Source: Diphasiastrum complanatum (taxonomy: Eukaryota; Streptophyta; Lycopodiopsida; Lycopodiales; Lycopodiaceae). From it: a stretch of 64,000 nucleotides of DNA. The stretch covers positions 17,685,650-17,749,649 of the forward strand of contig CM055100.1 of NCBI GenBank assembly GCA_029204225.1. Direction: 5' to 3'. A model generated the notes under the pieces. The model was given only the letters and a program-made list of their open reading frames with translations, searched no databases and was not told where the DNA came from. A program made the position numbers and the translations under genes. Positions 33,897 to 44,789 of the stretch are shown here, piece after piece (position 1 is the first letter of the stretch; each line of letters opens with the position of its first letter).

Positions 33897-34922
33897 TCAC
33901 ATTTGACATATTGTCTTTTGCAAACATTTGGGTAGAGGACAGTTGAAACTATACTTGATGAACAATTCCTCCCCAAACCTGATAGATCTAGTGGCACAGA
34001 CCATTACATAAGTGCCCTTTACATTCCTAGTAAAATATTCTTCTTTTCCATTGGTGCGTTCTTCACAATCACAATTCGTCAATAGAGGGTGGCCAATGGA
34101 ACTGTTTATATATGCAGCAATGTTTCCATGCACATCTGGACGTCCATCAATGTATGTACGATTTGCCCTTGAGATGTTGTCTCCTTGCATGCGTTGCTCC
34201 TCTAAAGAACAAGCATTTGAATTCAAGCCATATACTTGCATCCTCCATTGGTGACGACACAAAGCATGCCAATCACCCCAATTGTATTGAGGTCCTGCAT
34301 ATGGCATCAATGTCACAACACTATTTAGAGGGACCTCAATACTACTCAATGCAAAAAGGCCCAAACCAGCCTCAGGAAAGTGTTCACTAGGCATGATCAT
34401 GTACATTCGACCCCAATACGTAAATGATGTTCCATTTAATGGTTATGGTAATTGGAGTGGCCAACATGAATATCTACTTCTAATGAAAATTTTTACTAAT
34501 GGTTGCAAGCTAGGTGGAAGAAGAAGGTCAGACAAAGAACCTAGAATGTCTTTTGACACATCAACAGTGCGTAGTAATTTGCAATTATCTTTCAAACTAG
34601 TCATAATACGTCCAAGGCGTGTTCTCTTTTTGAAAAGGGTGGTTAAGTTTGTGGAATCCATGTGGAGTATCGTGGAGGACTCATGTGCAACATCTAGGAT
34701 AGGTGTGGTTGGGTGGTAAGAACGTTCTAGAGATTTGGAGACATGGATTGAATCACAAGGCATTGATGAACTAATTATATCATGCAAGGGGTCATCATCA
34801 ACAAGAGCATCATCTAAGGCCAATGATGATCCAAAATCAATATTCATGTGATTTATCCGATCAATAACATTCTCGATCTCTCTTGCAACTATTTTCCTTG
34901 AAACCAACTTATGTTCCTTTTT
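33897..34922 (-). pseudogene. CACTA exon 4: linker plus SET-domain-like methyltransferase
   Basis: The exon begins after CTTTTGCAG (34,923) and reads in one frame through a linker (34,922-34,446), one TAA at 34,443-34,445, then the SET-like part (34,442-33,897). SET features in order: EAGLGLFALSSI (GxG near the cofactor site), VVTLMPYAG (the YxG motif), GNIAAYINSSIGHPLLTNC (counterpart of the NHSC/pseudoknot motif, with NSS in place of NHS), a Cys-Glu-rich insert, and VMVCATRSIRFGEELFIKY (the A-R-x-I-x-x-GEEL-x-x-x-Y signature). SET enzymes transfer methyl groups to lysines, often on histones. The length, about 165 residues, fits a minimal SET domain without pre- or post-SET cysteines. CACTA genes are not normally known to carry this domain between the transposase-associated region and tnp2. 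It ends at a TGA, so a splice within its tail would be needed to join it to tnp2. Confidence 0.72.
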
Positions 34923-34950
34923 CTGCAAAAGTTGAAAATGTTAGATGTAT

Positions 34951-35152
<202 letters not shown>

Positions 35153-35501
35153 CATGAAACATAAATTAATATATAACACAAACCGTAAACCAGTAGCATG
35201 AAACACACACACGCACACACACAAACATATGCACGCACACATACACCCACCCACACCCACCCTAAACACACATGAAGAGAAAAACAGAGAGAACATTATA
35301 GAGTGCTAATCAAAACTCCCGAACCACATGATTATATCCTACTCCAGAATGTCACCACATGCTCCCTCCCTGTGGCGTTTGGGCTTTTTTGTGGAACTCA
35401 TCTTCCAACAAAAAATATTTGAACCACGCCTTTAACGGAAGAAAACAAGGGCTACACACCTTCCTAGAATTGGGAGTGTTGGTTACCTTTAACTCTTTCA
35501 T

Positions 35502-35504
<3 letters not shown>

Positions 35505-35590
<86 letters not shown>
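35505..35590. repeat. (CT)n microsatellite
   Basis: About 43 units, second run in the same CACTA intron. Between the two runs, 35,200-35,260 is CA/CCCA-rich. Confidence 0.98.
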
Positions 35591-35593
<3 letters not shown>

Positions 35594-35632
35594 GTGAATG
35601 AGTCTATTATGGGTGATTGGATATGGAAATCA

Positions 35633-35808
35633 AGATTAACTATATCTAATCATTCTATTTGGATTTTTTCTTTTAGAAGCAAGTGAGAGATTAACTTCAT
35701 TTAATCATTCTATTTGAATTTTTCCTTTTAGAAGCAAGTGAGAGATTAACTTCATCTAATTATTCTATTTGGATTTTTCCTTTTAAAAGCAAATGAGAGA
35801 TTAACTTC
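35633..35808 (+). repeat. 55-bp tandem repeat, three copies
   Basis: AGATTAACTTCATCTAAT-type units start at 35,633, 35,688, 35,743 and partially 35,798, an exact 55-base period. They lie in the same CACTA intron. Confidence 0.92.
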
Positions 35809-35920
35809 AAAGTATCGTGGCACTCATCCTATCGCTCAATATTTATTGGCCAAACTATACTTGAAGTGTCATAAGGGTCAAAGATTAAAGCATTTCCAAA
35901 AAACACTTTAAAGAGTTTAC

Positions 35921-36102
35921 CTCTCGTACTCTTGGATTCTCTGTGTGCACCCCATTGGCCCAAATATATCGTTGACAATCCTCCTTGTCCGAATCCTAAG
36001 GCCTTTGCATTGTGTGCATGTACATGGTATCCTCTCATCATATTCTGGTTGAAACTGGTCCAATAATCCAATTGCAAATTGCACAAATTCTTTCAGTGTC
36101 AT
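35921..36102 (-). pseudogene. CACTA exon 3, transposase-associated-type domain
   Basis: EFVQFAIGLLDQF then ERIPCTCTQCKGLRIRTR. This resembles the transposase-associated domain (PF13963), where an [FL]-x-x-F-A segment precedes R-C-P-C-x-x-C. The CxCxxC cysteines are present. It ends at GTACGAGAG|GTAAAC (35,921). The start is given as the first ATG in frame; the true acceptor was not identified. Confidence 0.65.
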
Positions 36103-36303
36103 TCAAGTGAAAATTGACAAATTCTAACATGTGACGAATTGTAACATGTGACAAAAATTGACAAAATAGTCTTTGTACATTTAGTGCATTTGCAACCTTC
36201 ATTTGTGATGGAGTGGTGTCTTGGCTATATCACAATCCTCAACCAAATCGGAGTACATCACTATTACAAATAAAAATATTATGACATAAATCAATAAACA
36301 TAC

Positions 36304-36476
36304 ATGTGATGGATCAATAGGAGGTCTACGTCAACTGATGGAAGAGCTTGAAGATGAACTAGTCAATAGTTGTTCATTGTACTTTAGTCTTGCTTTCTCC
36401 TTGTTTTTGTGATAGAGCTCAATTCTTTTTTCTTTCTCTAAATCACGTGGAGGTACGATAATTTCTCTAGAATTCA
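36304..36476 (-). pseudogene. CACTA exon 2, N-terminal basic region
   Basis: After the acceptor ATTCTAG, the exon completes the split Arg codon from exon 1 and encodes EIIVPPRDLEKEKRIELYH then KNKEKARLKYNEQ and a Ser run. An in-frame TGA follows the Ser run at a site where CGA (Arg) would fit, as expected from cytosine deamination. It ends at TCACAT|GTATGT. Its role is unknown; it is charged and likely helical. Confidence 0.55.
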
Positions 36477-36586
36477 TAATTCCAATCAAATGTCATTGTA
36501 AGAATAAATTTGCAAGAAAAATTATACACTCATGTTCAAATAACAAATAAAGTGCAATTGATGTCAATATCAATAACAATATATAC

Positions 36587-36645
36587 CTGCTGTTGCGATC
36601 ATGAGATGAATTGCTATTTGATGATGATGACATCGTCGATGACAT
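36587..36645 (-). pseudogene. CACTA exon 1, N-terminus
   Basis: MSSTMSSSSNSNSSHDRNS plus two bases, ending at AACAGCAG|GTATAT. Joining to exon 2 keeps the frame, which supports the call. A Ser-rich N-terminus is otherwise uninformative. Confidence 0.5.
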
Positions 36646-36649
36646 ATAT

Positions 36650-37890
36650 ACACTGTAGCCAGCTACTCTATACCACATCATAAGTAATCATTATGAGACC
36701 GTATGTACAGAATAAATATAACAAAATTTGTTAAAGACATGCCAACATCTAATCCATGTATATTCTACTTATGCTTAATGTAAATCTAATATTCTAGTAG
36801 CATTGCTATCAAGAAAATTGCTTGGGTGGGGCAACACATGATGAGCAATCAAAATGAGGTTCATACTGACAAATGTTAGACATCAGTAGATAGTGCGCAC
36901 ATGCCTCTCTCAACTAATTTAAAGACCACATAGCAGTCAATGTTCGAAGCTTTCAGTTTGAACTCTTGTCCAAGATGAGTGATGATCTCACTCAATCTTT
37001 CTTTCGAGATGGAATGATCAAAATCAAACAATCAGTCATATACTCAAGTGATTCATTGCCCACTCAATCACTCATTTGATTAATTAATACTTGGCTTGAG
37101 TTAGTTAGGGATAAATCTCTTTGGATTGGCCAAGTGTGCCATGGTAACTCATGGCGAGCAATATGCATTCGCCCTTTTTATCTATGGTTACTTTGTATGC
37201 AAGATGATGTTCCTTGAATCGAAAAGAAAAGACGAGCAATTGGACAATGTCAATCAATCATATACTAGATAGCACACCATTGATCAACATCTTTATTACA
37301 ATGCTAAATGATATTTCAACTAATTACTATGATTTCATATATCATTATATAGGTCACACACCAACAATTAAAATGATATATCATATAGGTCACATATCAC
37401 TAAGGTCTCAATATAACATAAATGCTTTTGATCATGAATCTAAATGACCTCTTGCAACCATTTAAGAGGCCACATGACAAAAGCAAAAAATTTCTATTTG
37501 ACCATATACTTATGTCATCAAATTATATCAAATCTATGACACCTAGATTATTAATAAACTAAATGTTTTATGACATCACCGATTTGACATAATATTATGT
37601 CATAAAATCTTAAAAAACTTGTCAAATTACTTGTTTAATAATAATATGTACTATTTCTTATCTCATGATTTTGTCTTGTATGTCAAATCTCAAGAAAAAT
37701 AAAATTTATAACAATATAAAACTAGTTTTAACAATTAAATACTACCATAATGATCTTTGAATTGATTATTTTATATTCCATCATATTAAAAAATATATTT
37801 TATGTAAAATCCTACGATAAAATATTCTCATAAAATCTAGAAAGGATTATGATAATATTGAATGACATTTGAAGCATGCAAGCCCATGTG
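36650..37890. other. Probable CACTA 5' flank and intergenic DNA
   Basis: No coding signal. Short repeats TATAGGTCACA (near 37,350 and 37,386) and ATGACATCA/TATGTCATAAA words could be subterminal motifs, but I could not find a CACTA terminal repeat. Very AT-rich from 37,480 to 37,860. Confidence 0.4.
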
Positions 37891-37894
37891 GGGG

Positions 37895-38740
37895 ACCCTC
37901 TCACGTGTGAAGAGAGGGGAAAAAATTGCGTGGAACATCCACGCGTGGATATCGCGTGGATAACTTCTACGTGGATAATCCACGCGAAATTTGAATGCCA
38001 ATAAAACAGCATTTCCCCAAGCATTATTGCTCCTCTTCTTTTGCTTTCAAGTTTTATAGGTTTTCCTAATCTAGTGTTTAGTGCTCTTGCTTGCTATTGC
38101 TCTTCCAAGCTCTATAGATCTTGTTTGCTTGCTTTTGGTTGCTCTTCATTGCTAGTGATCTTGCTCTTGCTATTGCTTGCTCTATTGATCTTGCTTGTTC
38201 TTGCTTACTATTAATCTATTGCTTTTTTGTCATTGCTTATTCTTCTAATCTAAAAGTCTTCAGTACTCTTTCACTCCCATTCTCCACTACTTTCTATTGA
38301 ATTTTCAGACAATTTCTATTGATTACAAAAGCAATACAGAGATGCATGCATTTTGACATATACTAAATGCAATAAGAAGATGGTATTGATTCAGAAAAAC
38401 AAAATCAGATGCTAATGAGTGCAAAACAATAGCGGATAAAAACCGCGCACTCTAAGCTGTCTCTGAGTAACTGAGAATAAGTCTGATAATAAGCAGCTCT
38501 GCTGATAAGCAATAGCACAATAGCAACTCTATAATAAATCTCTAAAAGACTGAGCTAGAATGCTCAAGAGAGTTCAAGCTTGAAAGCTTGATAGAGAGCT
38601 AACAACAATACTTTCTAATTGTGAATGATCTGCTTGATAAGAGCGTAGGAAGTGTCGTGTAATAACACTCAGCCCAGTCTTAAGGTTCTCTAAAGCTAGG
38701 TTACTCAACAATAGCTTTCATCAACAACATCCATTCTAAG
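37895..38740 (+). mobile_element. Palindrome-bearing 5' LTR and leader of the family A copia (edges approximate)
   Basis: It carries the same words as the minus-strand LTR at 30.9-31.2 kb: ATCCACGCGTGGAT (37,937-37,950) and CGTGGATAATCCACG (37,970-37,984), here in front of the plus-strand family A gag. GCTTTCAAGTTTTATAGG and several CTTGCTTGCT repeats follow. No clean primer site was seen before gag at about 38,740, so this part has decayed. Confidence 0.5.
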
Positions 38741-39530
38741 ATTTGCACAGTTTTAGAGACAGACGGGTCAAATTTCTTGGCCTAGAAAGTAAAGACTTCC
38801 CTCATCCTAAGAGGGGAAGCGTTGTGGCCCTGGGTGGATGACACTGAGGAGATGCCTGCCAACACAGGAAAAGAACTTCAAGAGTGAAAAGAAAAGAATG
38901 ACAAAGCTATACCTATCATATCTTCTTCCATCAAAGATAACATCACCCTTGATCTTGCTACTATCTCTAACGCAAAAGAGATGTGGGATGCACTCATGAT
39001 AGTTTCAGACCAAGTTACGCAATCAAATAATGCATCTGAAAGATCAACTTACCAATCTAAGATGGGATGGCAAGGATCTCACGAGCTTCATCGGAAAGAT
39101 GAAGAACCTGTTCCTGTCACTATAGAATGCCAAAACAGGGCACACAGTCTCACAAGAGAAGCAGCTCACATACCTATTATGCTCCCTACCAAGATCATTC
39201 TGGACAACCTGGACTCTACTGGTGAAAGATTCTGATATGACTTTTGATAAGGCTGTCATTGACATCAAAGAAGAGGTGGAGGCTCGAGAGCACTTTGATG
39301 AAAAACACTTGTCAGGTCAAGCTTTCTATAACAGGAAAATTCAGCCAAAGAAGAAGCCTTGGCTCAAGACAGAGTCAACCCAAAGAGGAGATCAGAACCA
39401 GTAGAGAGAGAGAGAGAGATCAAGAAAGAGGATCGAAAGGCAGGAGCAAGAACAAGCAAGAAAGCGGTGAGAAGAAAAACTGCGTCAAATGCAAACACGA
39501 CGATCACACTATGAATAAATGCTGACTGAA
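38740..39530 (+). pseudogene. Copia family A gag with zinc knuckle
   Basis: KICTVLETDGSNFLA, a stop, KVKTSLILRGEALWPWVDD, then SSSIKDNITLDLATISNAKE and MWDALM form the capsid. At 39,480-39,521 is CVKCKHDDHTMNKC, an intact CX2CX4HX4C knuckle that would bind RNA. Three frames must be followed (to 38,980; 38,981-39,235; 39,244-39,525), so it is not translatable as it stands. The capsid middle is shortened compared with usual copia gag (about 250 residues). Confidence 0.85.
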
Positions 39531-39739
39531 TCCGAAGATTGAGTGTGTACACTATCACAAGAAGGGTCATACTGCCATGGATTGTTATCAGAATCCAAGG
39601 AACAAGAAGACAGAATACAAGAAGGAGAGCTCCAACAACTCATTGTACGTGGAGGAGCCAGAATCCTCAAAGATGGGTAAAGAATGAGCCAATCAAAATC
39701 CATCTGCTTATTTGTGTACTGATGTATGTGCTACATCTC

Positions 39740-40400
39740 AGGTTGATGTTCAAGACATCGTTCTTGACTCGGGTGCTACATCACATTTTGTGACAACAAG
39801 ACACATGATAGCCGACTTTTGACAGACTCCTCCAGATACATCATTCTGGGAGATGGATTCAGACACGAAGTGAGTGGTACTGGAGTGCTATGGATGAACA
39901 CCAACAACAGAGACAGAAGACTAGATGATGCCCTATACGTGCCTACGCTATAGAAGGATCTACTATTGGTCACAAGGATAGCATATGCAGGCATGCGTGT
40001 GACATTCATGGATGAAGCATGCAACATGGTTGATGCCAGCACCCGTACCCTCATCACGCAAGGCAAATGGAAAGGCAACCTATATCATCTAGGGATGCCT
40101 ACCTATAGAGCAAGCTCATCAAATCTATGATCCCATGGACGTTCTATGGCATAGGAGACTACGTCATATGAACATGTTGGCATTGTACAAAGCCAGTCAA
40201 CATGGCGTATTCACAGGCGCTAGCATCAAAGATGCAACCAGTCAAACATCTTGCGAGATGTGTGCCACAAAGACAAGATGTCCCATACACCCTTTACAAA
40301 GGACTCCTTCACCACAACACAATGGTGTCACTGAGTGGAAGAACCAAACTCTCATTGATGGCCTACTCAAAGGAATCAAGATCTTTATGGGCTGAAGCAA
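39740..40400 (+). pseudogene. Copia family A protease and pre-integrase
   Basis: VLDSGATSHFVTTRHM at about 39,760 is the aspartic protease motif with its catalytic DSG intact. Further on, 40,135 begins DVLWHRRLRHMNMLALYKAS, then CEMCATKTR, the His-His-Cys-Cys unit that starts integrase. The text then jumps to TPSPQHNGVTEWKNQTL, the region of the catalytic Glu (here in VTEW), so about 100 residues with both catalytic Asp residues are deleted. Confidence 0.85.
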
Positions 40401-41110
40401 TAGTTATGGCCGCCTACCTACAGAACAGGACAAGCAAATCGAGTGTTCCTCACACTACCCCACATGAGGTGTGGTGGGGAAACAAGCCGAATCTAGCTCA
40501 TATATGTATCTTTGGATGTGTAGCATATGCACACATTCCAAGAAAGAAGAGAAAGAAGTTGGATAAGAAAGTGGAGCAAGGATTCTTGGTAGGCTACGAT
40601 GTGAATTCTTCATACTATAGAATCTACATGCCTCAGACCAATGAAGTGAGTCTGTGAGAGACATCAAATTAGATGAAGCTAAAACGATGGCTGATGGTGA
40701 TCCAGTCGGCTATGAGATTCTCAACAAGTAGTACTATGACCTGCCCACACCGACAAAGGGAGCAGACCCTCAAGCTGTTTAAATTGGGAATGAACTGAGT
40801 GACAGTTCAGATGTCGAGGAGAAAGACATGCAGCTTGTACCTAGATCACCTGCAACGCACAATGGTTCTGCTGTCAATAGGAAGGAGAAAGACAAAGCAG
40901 TTGCTGATCCTACACCATCTCCACGGAGATCTACAAGGGAGAGAACACAGCCTGCTGTCAAGTATATACCCGACAGTTCAGCTTCTACTCAAGAAGAGTC
41001 TTGTGGATTCGAAGGTGAACCACAAACCTATCAAGAAGATGTTAAATGTCCAAAAAAGGACAAATGAATAAAGGCCATGGAAGACGAGATGGACTCCACG
41101 AAGAAGAACA
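40370..41110 (+). pseudogene. Copia family A integrase C-terminal part and linker
   Basis: A frame at 40,202-40,657 carries SLWAEAIVMAAYLQNRTSKS, CIFGCVAYAHIPRKKRKKLD and GFLVGYDVNSSYYRIY, the integrase C-terminal domain of copia. It then stops; 40,660-41,067 holds the acidic, Pro-rich linker (RRSTRERTQPAVKYIPDSS). Several stops separate the pieces. Confidence 0.82.
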
Positions 41111-41690
41111 AAGTCTGGACTCTTGAACCAGTGCTAGGAAACATGAAGACTGTCAAATGTAAGTGGATCTACAAATACATATATGGACCAGATGGCAATG
41201 TATCTAGATACAAAGCCAGGCTAGTTGCAAAAGGTTTTTCGTAGAAGTATGGTGTTGACTACACCGAAATATTTTCTCCTATAGTCAAACATACCTCTAT
41301 ATGCATATTGTTCGTGTATGCAGTAGCCTACAATCTGAAGATCCATATTGTAGATGGACAACATTCCTATATGGAGATCTCAACGTAGAAGTCTACATGG
41401 ACCAGCCACCAAGTTTACCTGTAAGTCATTTGTTGACTATGCCTACAAAATTCACAAGAGCATCTACGGACTAAAATAGTCTGTCTATGTGAAAGTTATA
41501 GATGGTGAAATTATTATCATTGGTGTCTATGTTGACAACACACTGATTTTGTCAAAGAGCGACACACTAATTGCACAGGTGAAAAAGGATATTTCAAGGC
41601 ACTTTGAAATATCAGACCTAAGAGAAGCAAAATGCTACTTGGGCTTGCAGATTGACAGAGATCTCGAGATACATTCAAAAAATCATTGAT
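41070..41690 (+). pseudogene. Copia family A reverse transcriptase
   Basis: KAMEDEMDSTKKNKVWTLE, KCKWIYKYIYGPDGNVSRYK and ARLVAKGF open the domain. A stop follows AKGFS, and the middle is frameshifted and shortened. At 41,489-41,689, IIGVYVDNTLIL holds the active-site box, but its second Asp is Asn (YVDN at 41,528-41,539). That change alone would abolish polymerase activity. Confidence 0.85.
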
Positions 41691-42477
41691 GATTCTCAAA
41701 TGACAAATTGCAAGGGAGTGAACACTCCAATGATTCCTAGCACAATGCCGACGAACGAAAACTGTTCCAAAGACGATGCAAAGCGAGAAGCAATGCTACA
41801 AAAGCCTTGGCAAAAGGCTTATTGGTTCATTGATGTACATGGCAGACAACACACGGCCGGACATTGCTTACGTAGTGTTTGGATTGAGCCAATTCCACAT
41901 TAATCCAGGACCTACACACTAGAAAATTCCCAAGAGAATCTTGTAGTACCTGTAGCATACAAAAAACTATGGTCTTTGTTTTTCTCATGATGCAGAATTT
42001 CTAGTGAAGTCCTACAGTGATGCTAGTTGGCCATCTATGAGAGATGACTCCAAGAGCATTTAAGGAGATTGTACCATCGCAACAGATGCAGCTGTTATTT
42101 GGGTCAGCAAGAAGCAGACAATAACTGCCCAATCTTCTTGTGAGGCAGAGTATGTTGTTGCAGCCAAGATGGCTAATGAGATAACATGGCTCAAACAGTT
42201 TCTAGAAGGACTGGGAGAGAGAACCAACGAGCCGTTGATGCCATACATGGATAACACCACTGCTATTCATCTGATGAAAGATCCAGTATTTCATTCCAAA
42301 ACGAAACACATTGCTATCAAGTATCACTTGATCAGAGATCTGGTTGAAAGAAGAGAGCTAAAGACCATGTTCATTTCAACAAAGCAGATGGTGGCCAATA
42401 TTCTCACAAAGCCCTTAGACAAGACAATGTTTGAAAGGCAAAGAGCAAGCTTGGGAATCAGAAAATATCTGCTTTGA
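41690..42477 (+). pseudogene. Copia family A RNase H and polypurine tract
   Basis: The linker peptide NCKGVNTPMIPSTMPTNENC is followed by frame breaks. SYSDASWPSMRDDSKS, then ITAQSSCEAEYVVAAKMANE and MPYMDNTTAIHLMKDPVFHS carry the RNase H acidic residues. The last 103 residues are continuous and end ILTKPLDKTMFERQRASLG. GAGAGGGAGC at 42,476-42,485 is the polypurine tract. Confidence 0.87.
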
Positions 42478-42485
42478 GAGGGAGC

Positions 42486-43060
42486 TGAAAAAAACCTAAG
42501 GTTTCTAACCATCAAAGCTTTTGTATTTTTCCTTGTGTTTTTTGGACTGCTGCAATTTTGAACTAAGTTTCGCACAGTCTACATATTTGAACTTTTTTTC
42601 ACACAGTTCGCACTTTTTGCATTTTTCACAAAGGGTAGAAAACCGAGCCACATTGCAAAGTCAATGAATGTGGTTCACTGCGATATCAGTCAACAATTGT
42701 GGTTCACTATGGTCTCTCCTCCCAAAAGGAGATGAATCGTCTGGGCACCACACCGACGCCCGCAGCGTCCGTTGTGGTAGCTTGCCAAGCCCTCACGCTC
42801 CGAACAACACTCATGACCGTAGAGGCACCGCAAGAAAACGATTGCGGTCATCAGATGGCTACAATGGTGAAGCATCTTCACGATCCCAACATGTGGATAG
42901 ACAATGATGCTTCGAATGACGTTCATGACCGTAGAGGCACTGCAAGAAAACAATTGCGGTCATCAGGCGGCTACAATGGTGAAGCATCTTCATGATCCCA
43001 GCACATGGATAGACAATGACGGGTTGCACGGACTACTACGACGGTCATCTAGAAGCTGTT
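42486..43060 (+). mobile_element. 3' LTR of family A copia, with 112-bp duplication
   Basis: TGAAAAAAACCTAAGG follows the polypurine tract. A 112-base unit starting TCATGACCGTAGAGGCAC is repeated in tandem (42,811 and 42,923). Each unit holds ACCGCAA-8 bases-TTGCGGT (42,827-42,848) or its decayed form. This U3 does not carry the GCGTGGAT palindrome of the 5' LTR-like region at 37.9 kb, so the two flanking LTRs are either different or recombined. The right edge is unclear. Confidence 0.6.
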
Positions 43061-43069
43061 AGCATTAAG

Positions 43070-43660
43070 TCTAAAGCTGTTATTCTAATCTTGTAGCTTA
43101 AAAACTAATCATCTCTCATGTTCCTCTAACTTAGAATTTTCTTCCAACAGGAACACAGATCATGCTACATAGTAACACAGACTAAAAACACTCTCCACAA
43201 CAAGCTCACATAGCAACTATATTTCTCAAAATAAAAATACACTGTACATATAGTTCTTCACTCAGGCAACCCATGCATGGCCCAGGTTGTCGTTGACGGG
43301 ACGCGTGTCCCGTCAACTCGCCTCGTGGTGAGGCCAACTGATCCTTATCTACTGATAGGACCCACAGTACAGTAACACAATGATTCTACTTTAATTCTAA
43401 CTCTCTCCCTTAAAGTAGAGTCTACTTTTTTTATAAAGTCATATACATAGCTCTAAAGTCCACAAACTTTAAGTACAGAAAGGTTTGATCTAAACTTATC
43501 AAACTTTTCTCTAACAAGTGGCTTAGGGAAAATATCAGCTAGTTGTTCGTCCGTACTACAATGAACAACATGAATTTCATGACTCAACAGCCTCTCACGT
43601 ATGAAGTCAATGCTGATATGAAGATGCTAGAGTCTTCAATATCACCCTCATCGACAAGGT
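43070..43660 (-). mobile_element. Minus-strand copia 3' end: RNase H tail and LTR (family E)
   Basis: On the minus strand, 43,650-43,440 reads as decayed RNase H C-terminus with a LIF-x-K-x-L-x-x-x-KF pattern, and closely matches 46,790-46,940. TTAAGGGAGAGAG near 43,405 is the polypurine tract. The LTR runs left from about 43,369 (TGTGGGTCC). It contains the hairpin GTTGACGGGAC-GCGT-GTCCCGTCAAC at 43,292-43,317. About 190 bases of it recur inverted at 55,290-55,480. Confidence 0.7.
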
Positions 43661-43672
43661 TACCTGCTTGCT

Positions 43673-44788
43673 TTGGTTTCCCCTTGCCTGATTCCACCAA
43701 GAATTTCCGACATAAAAGTGGATCTTCAAGACTCGAAGATCAACTTTGATAATGTTTATTCCAAATACATAGGTGTCCATTCAGTTCACATAGCTCTTTA
43801 CATAGATGATGCATTTATTTTGTCTAATGACACAGGCTTCTTACTGCACACCACTAAGAGTGATCTGTCAAAAGAATTTGATATGACTAATCTAGGCATT
43901 GTTTATTTCATTATTAGGAATACACATCACTAGAGATAAATTACATAAGAAATTCTATCTTAGCCAGTAGAAATATCTAGAGAATGTTCTAGAGAAATTT
44001 CATATGTCTGACTGCAAGCCGATTGATACACCAATGATATTAACCAAACTTTCTTGTGCTAAAACTGAAAGTGAAGTACTCGACTTAGCAAAGTACTCTT
44101 ATCATTCACTTATAGGATCTTTAATGTATGCAATGTTGTACACCAGACCATATTTGGCATACATTATCAGCACATTAAGTCAATACATGTCTAATCCTAG
44201 GATCTTGCATTGGAAAGCATTAAAAAGAGTGATGAAGTATATTCAAGAAAGTTTAGATCACATTTTATGCTATGATGGAAATGTTATTGACGCACTGGTG
44301 CTTCATGGCTACTCTAACTCAGATTGGGGCCTCAACCAGAAAATCCACTTCTAGGTTCTATTTCTTTTTGGCAAGGGGACCAATCTTGTGGAATTCAAGA
44401 AGGCAGAAATCTATCGTACTTTCTTCGACTGAGGCAGAGTACATCGCAGCATGCCAAGCTTCCAAAGAAGCTGTATGGATTAGGTTATTACTTCACGATC
44501 TTCATCATACTCAGTTCTCGCTTACCACCATTCTGTGTGACAACATGAGCTATATTTCATTGTCTCTGAATTCCAAATTTCATGGCAAGTCTAAGCATAT
44601 TGAAATCCAATACCATTTTGTTAGGGAAAAAGTTTTTTTAGGACAAGTGATTCTTCAATATTGCTCTACAACAAAAATGGTTGCAGATATATTTACCAAA
44701 GCTTTTTCCAAGATCAAGCATCAAAAGTTTTTTAGGATGCTAAACCTAACGAAAATACTCAAGGCACCAACCGTGATCTTAAGGGGGA
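43673..44788 (+). pseudogene. Copia reverse transcriptase C-terminus and RNase H
   Basis: The text starts inside reverse transcriptase: VHIALYIDDAFILSNDTGF, with the active-site box YIDD at 43,799-43,810, then SKEFDMTNLGIVYFII. A frame break follows. 44,004-44,354 has CKPIDTPMILTKLSCAKTES and TRPYLAYIISTLSQYMSNP. 44,272-44,802 has VLSSTEAEYIAACQASKEAV, HIEIQYHFVREKV and MVADIFTKAFSKIKH. It ends at the polypurine tract AAGGGGGAC (44,781-44,789). Everything before reverse transcriptase is missing, cut by the minus-strand family E fragment. Confidence 0.88.
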
Positions 44789-44789
44789 C

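Noticed and set aside
33897-34390. Plus-strand frames opposite the SET exon (34,012-34,254; 34,112-34,390)
   Set aside because: They are shadows; only the minus strand shows recognisable domain motifs.
36650-38050. CACTA terminal inverted repeat (for example AATCTAGTGTTTAGTG near 38,070)
   Set aside because: Contains TAGTG, but no matching end or 3-bp target duplication could be paired on the other side.
42668-42995. Overlapping plus and minus frames of 79-98 codons in the 3' LTR
   Set aside because: They lie within the LTR tandem repeat and repeat the same residues per unit; no protein family.
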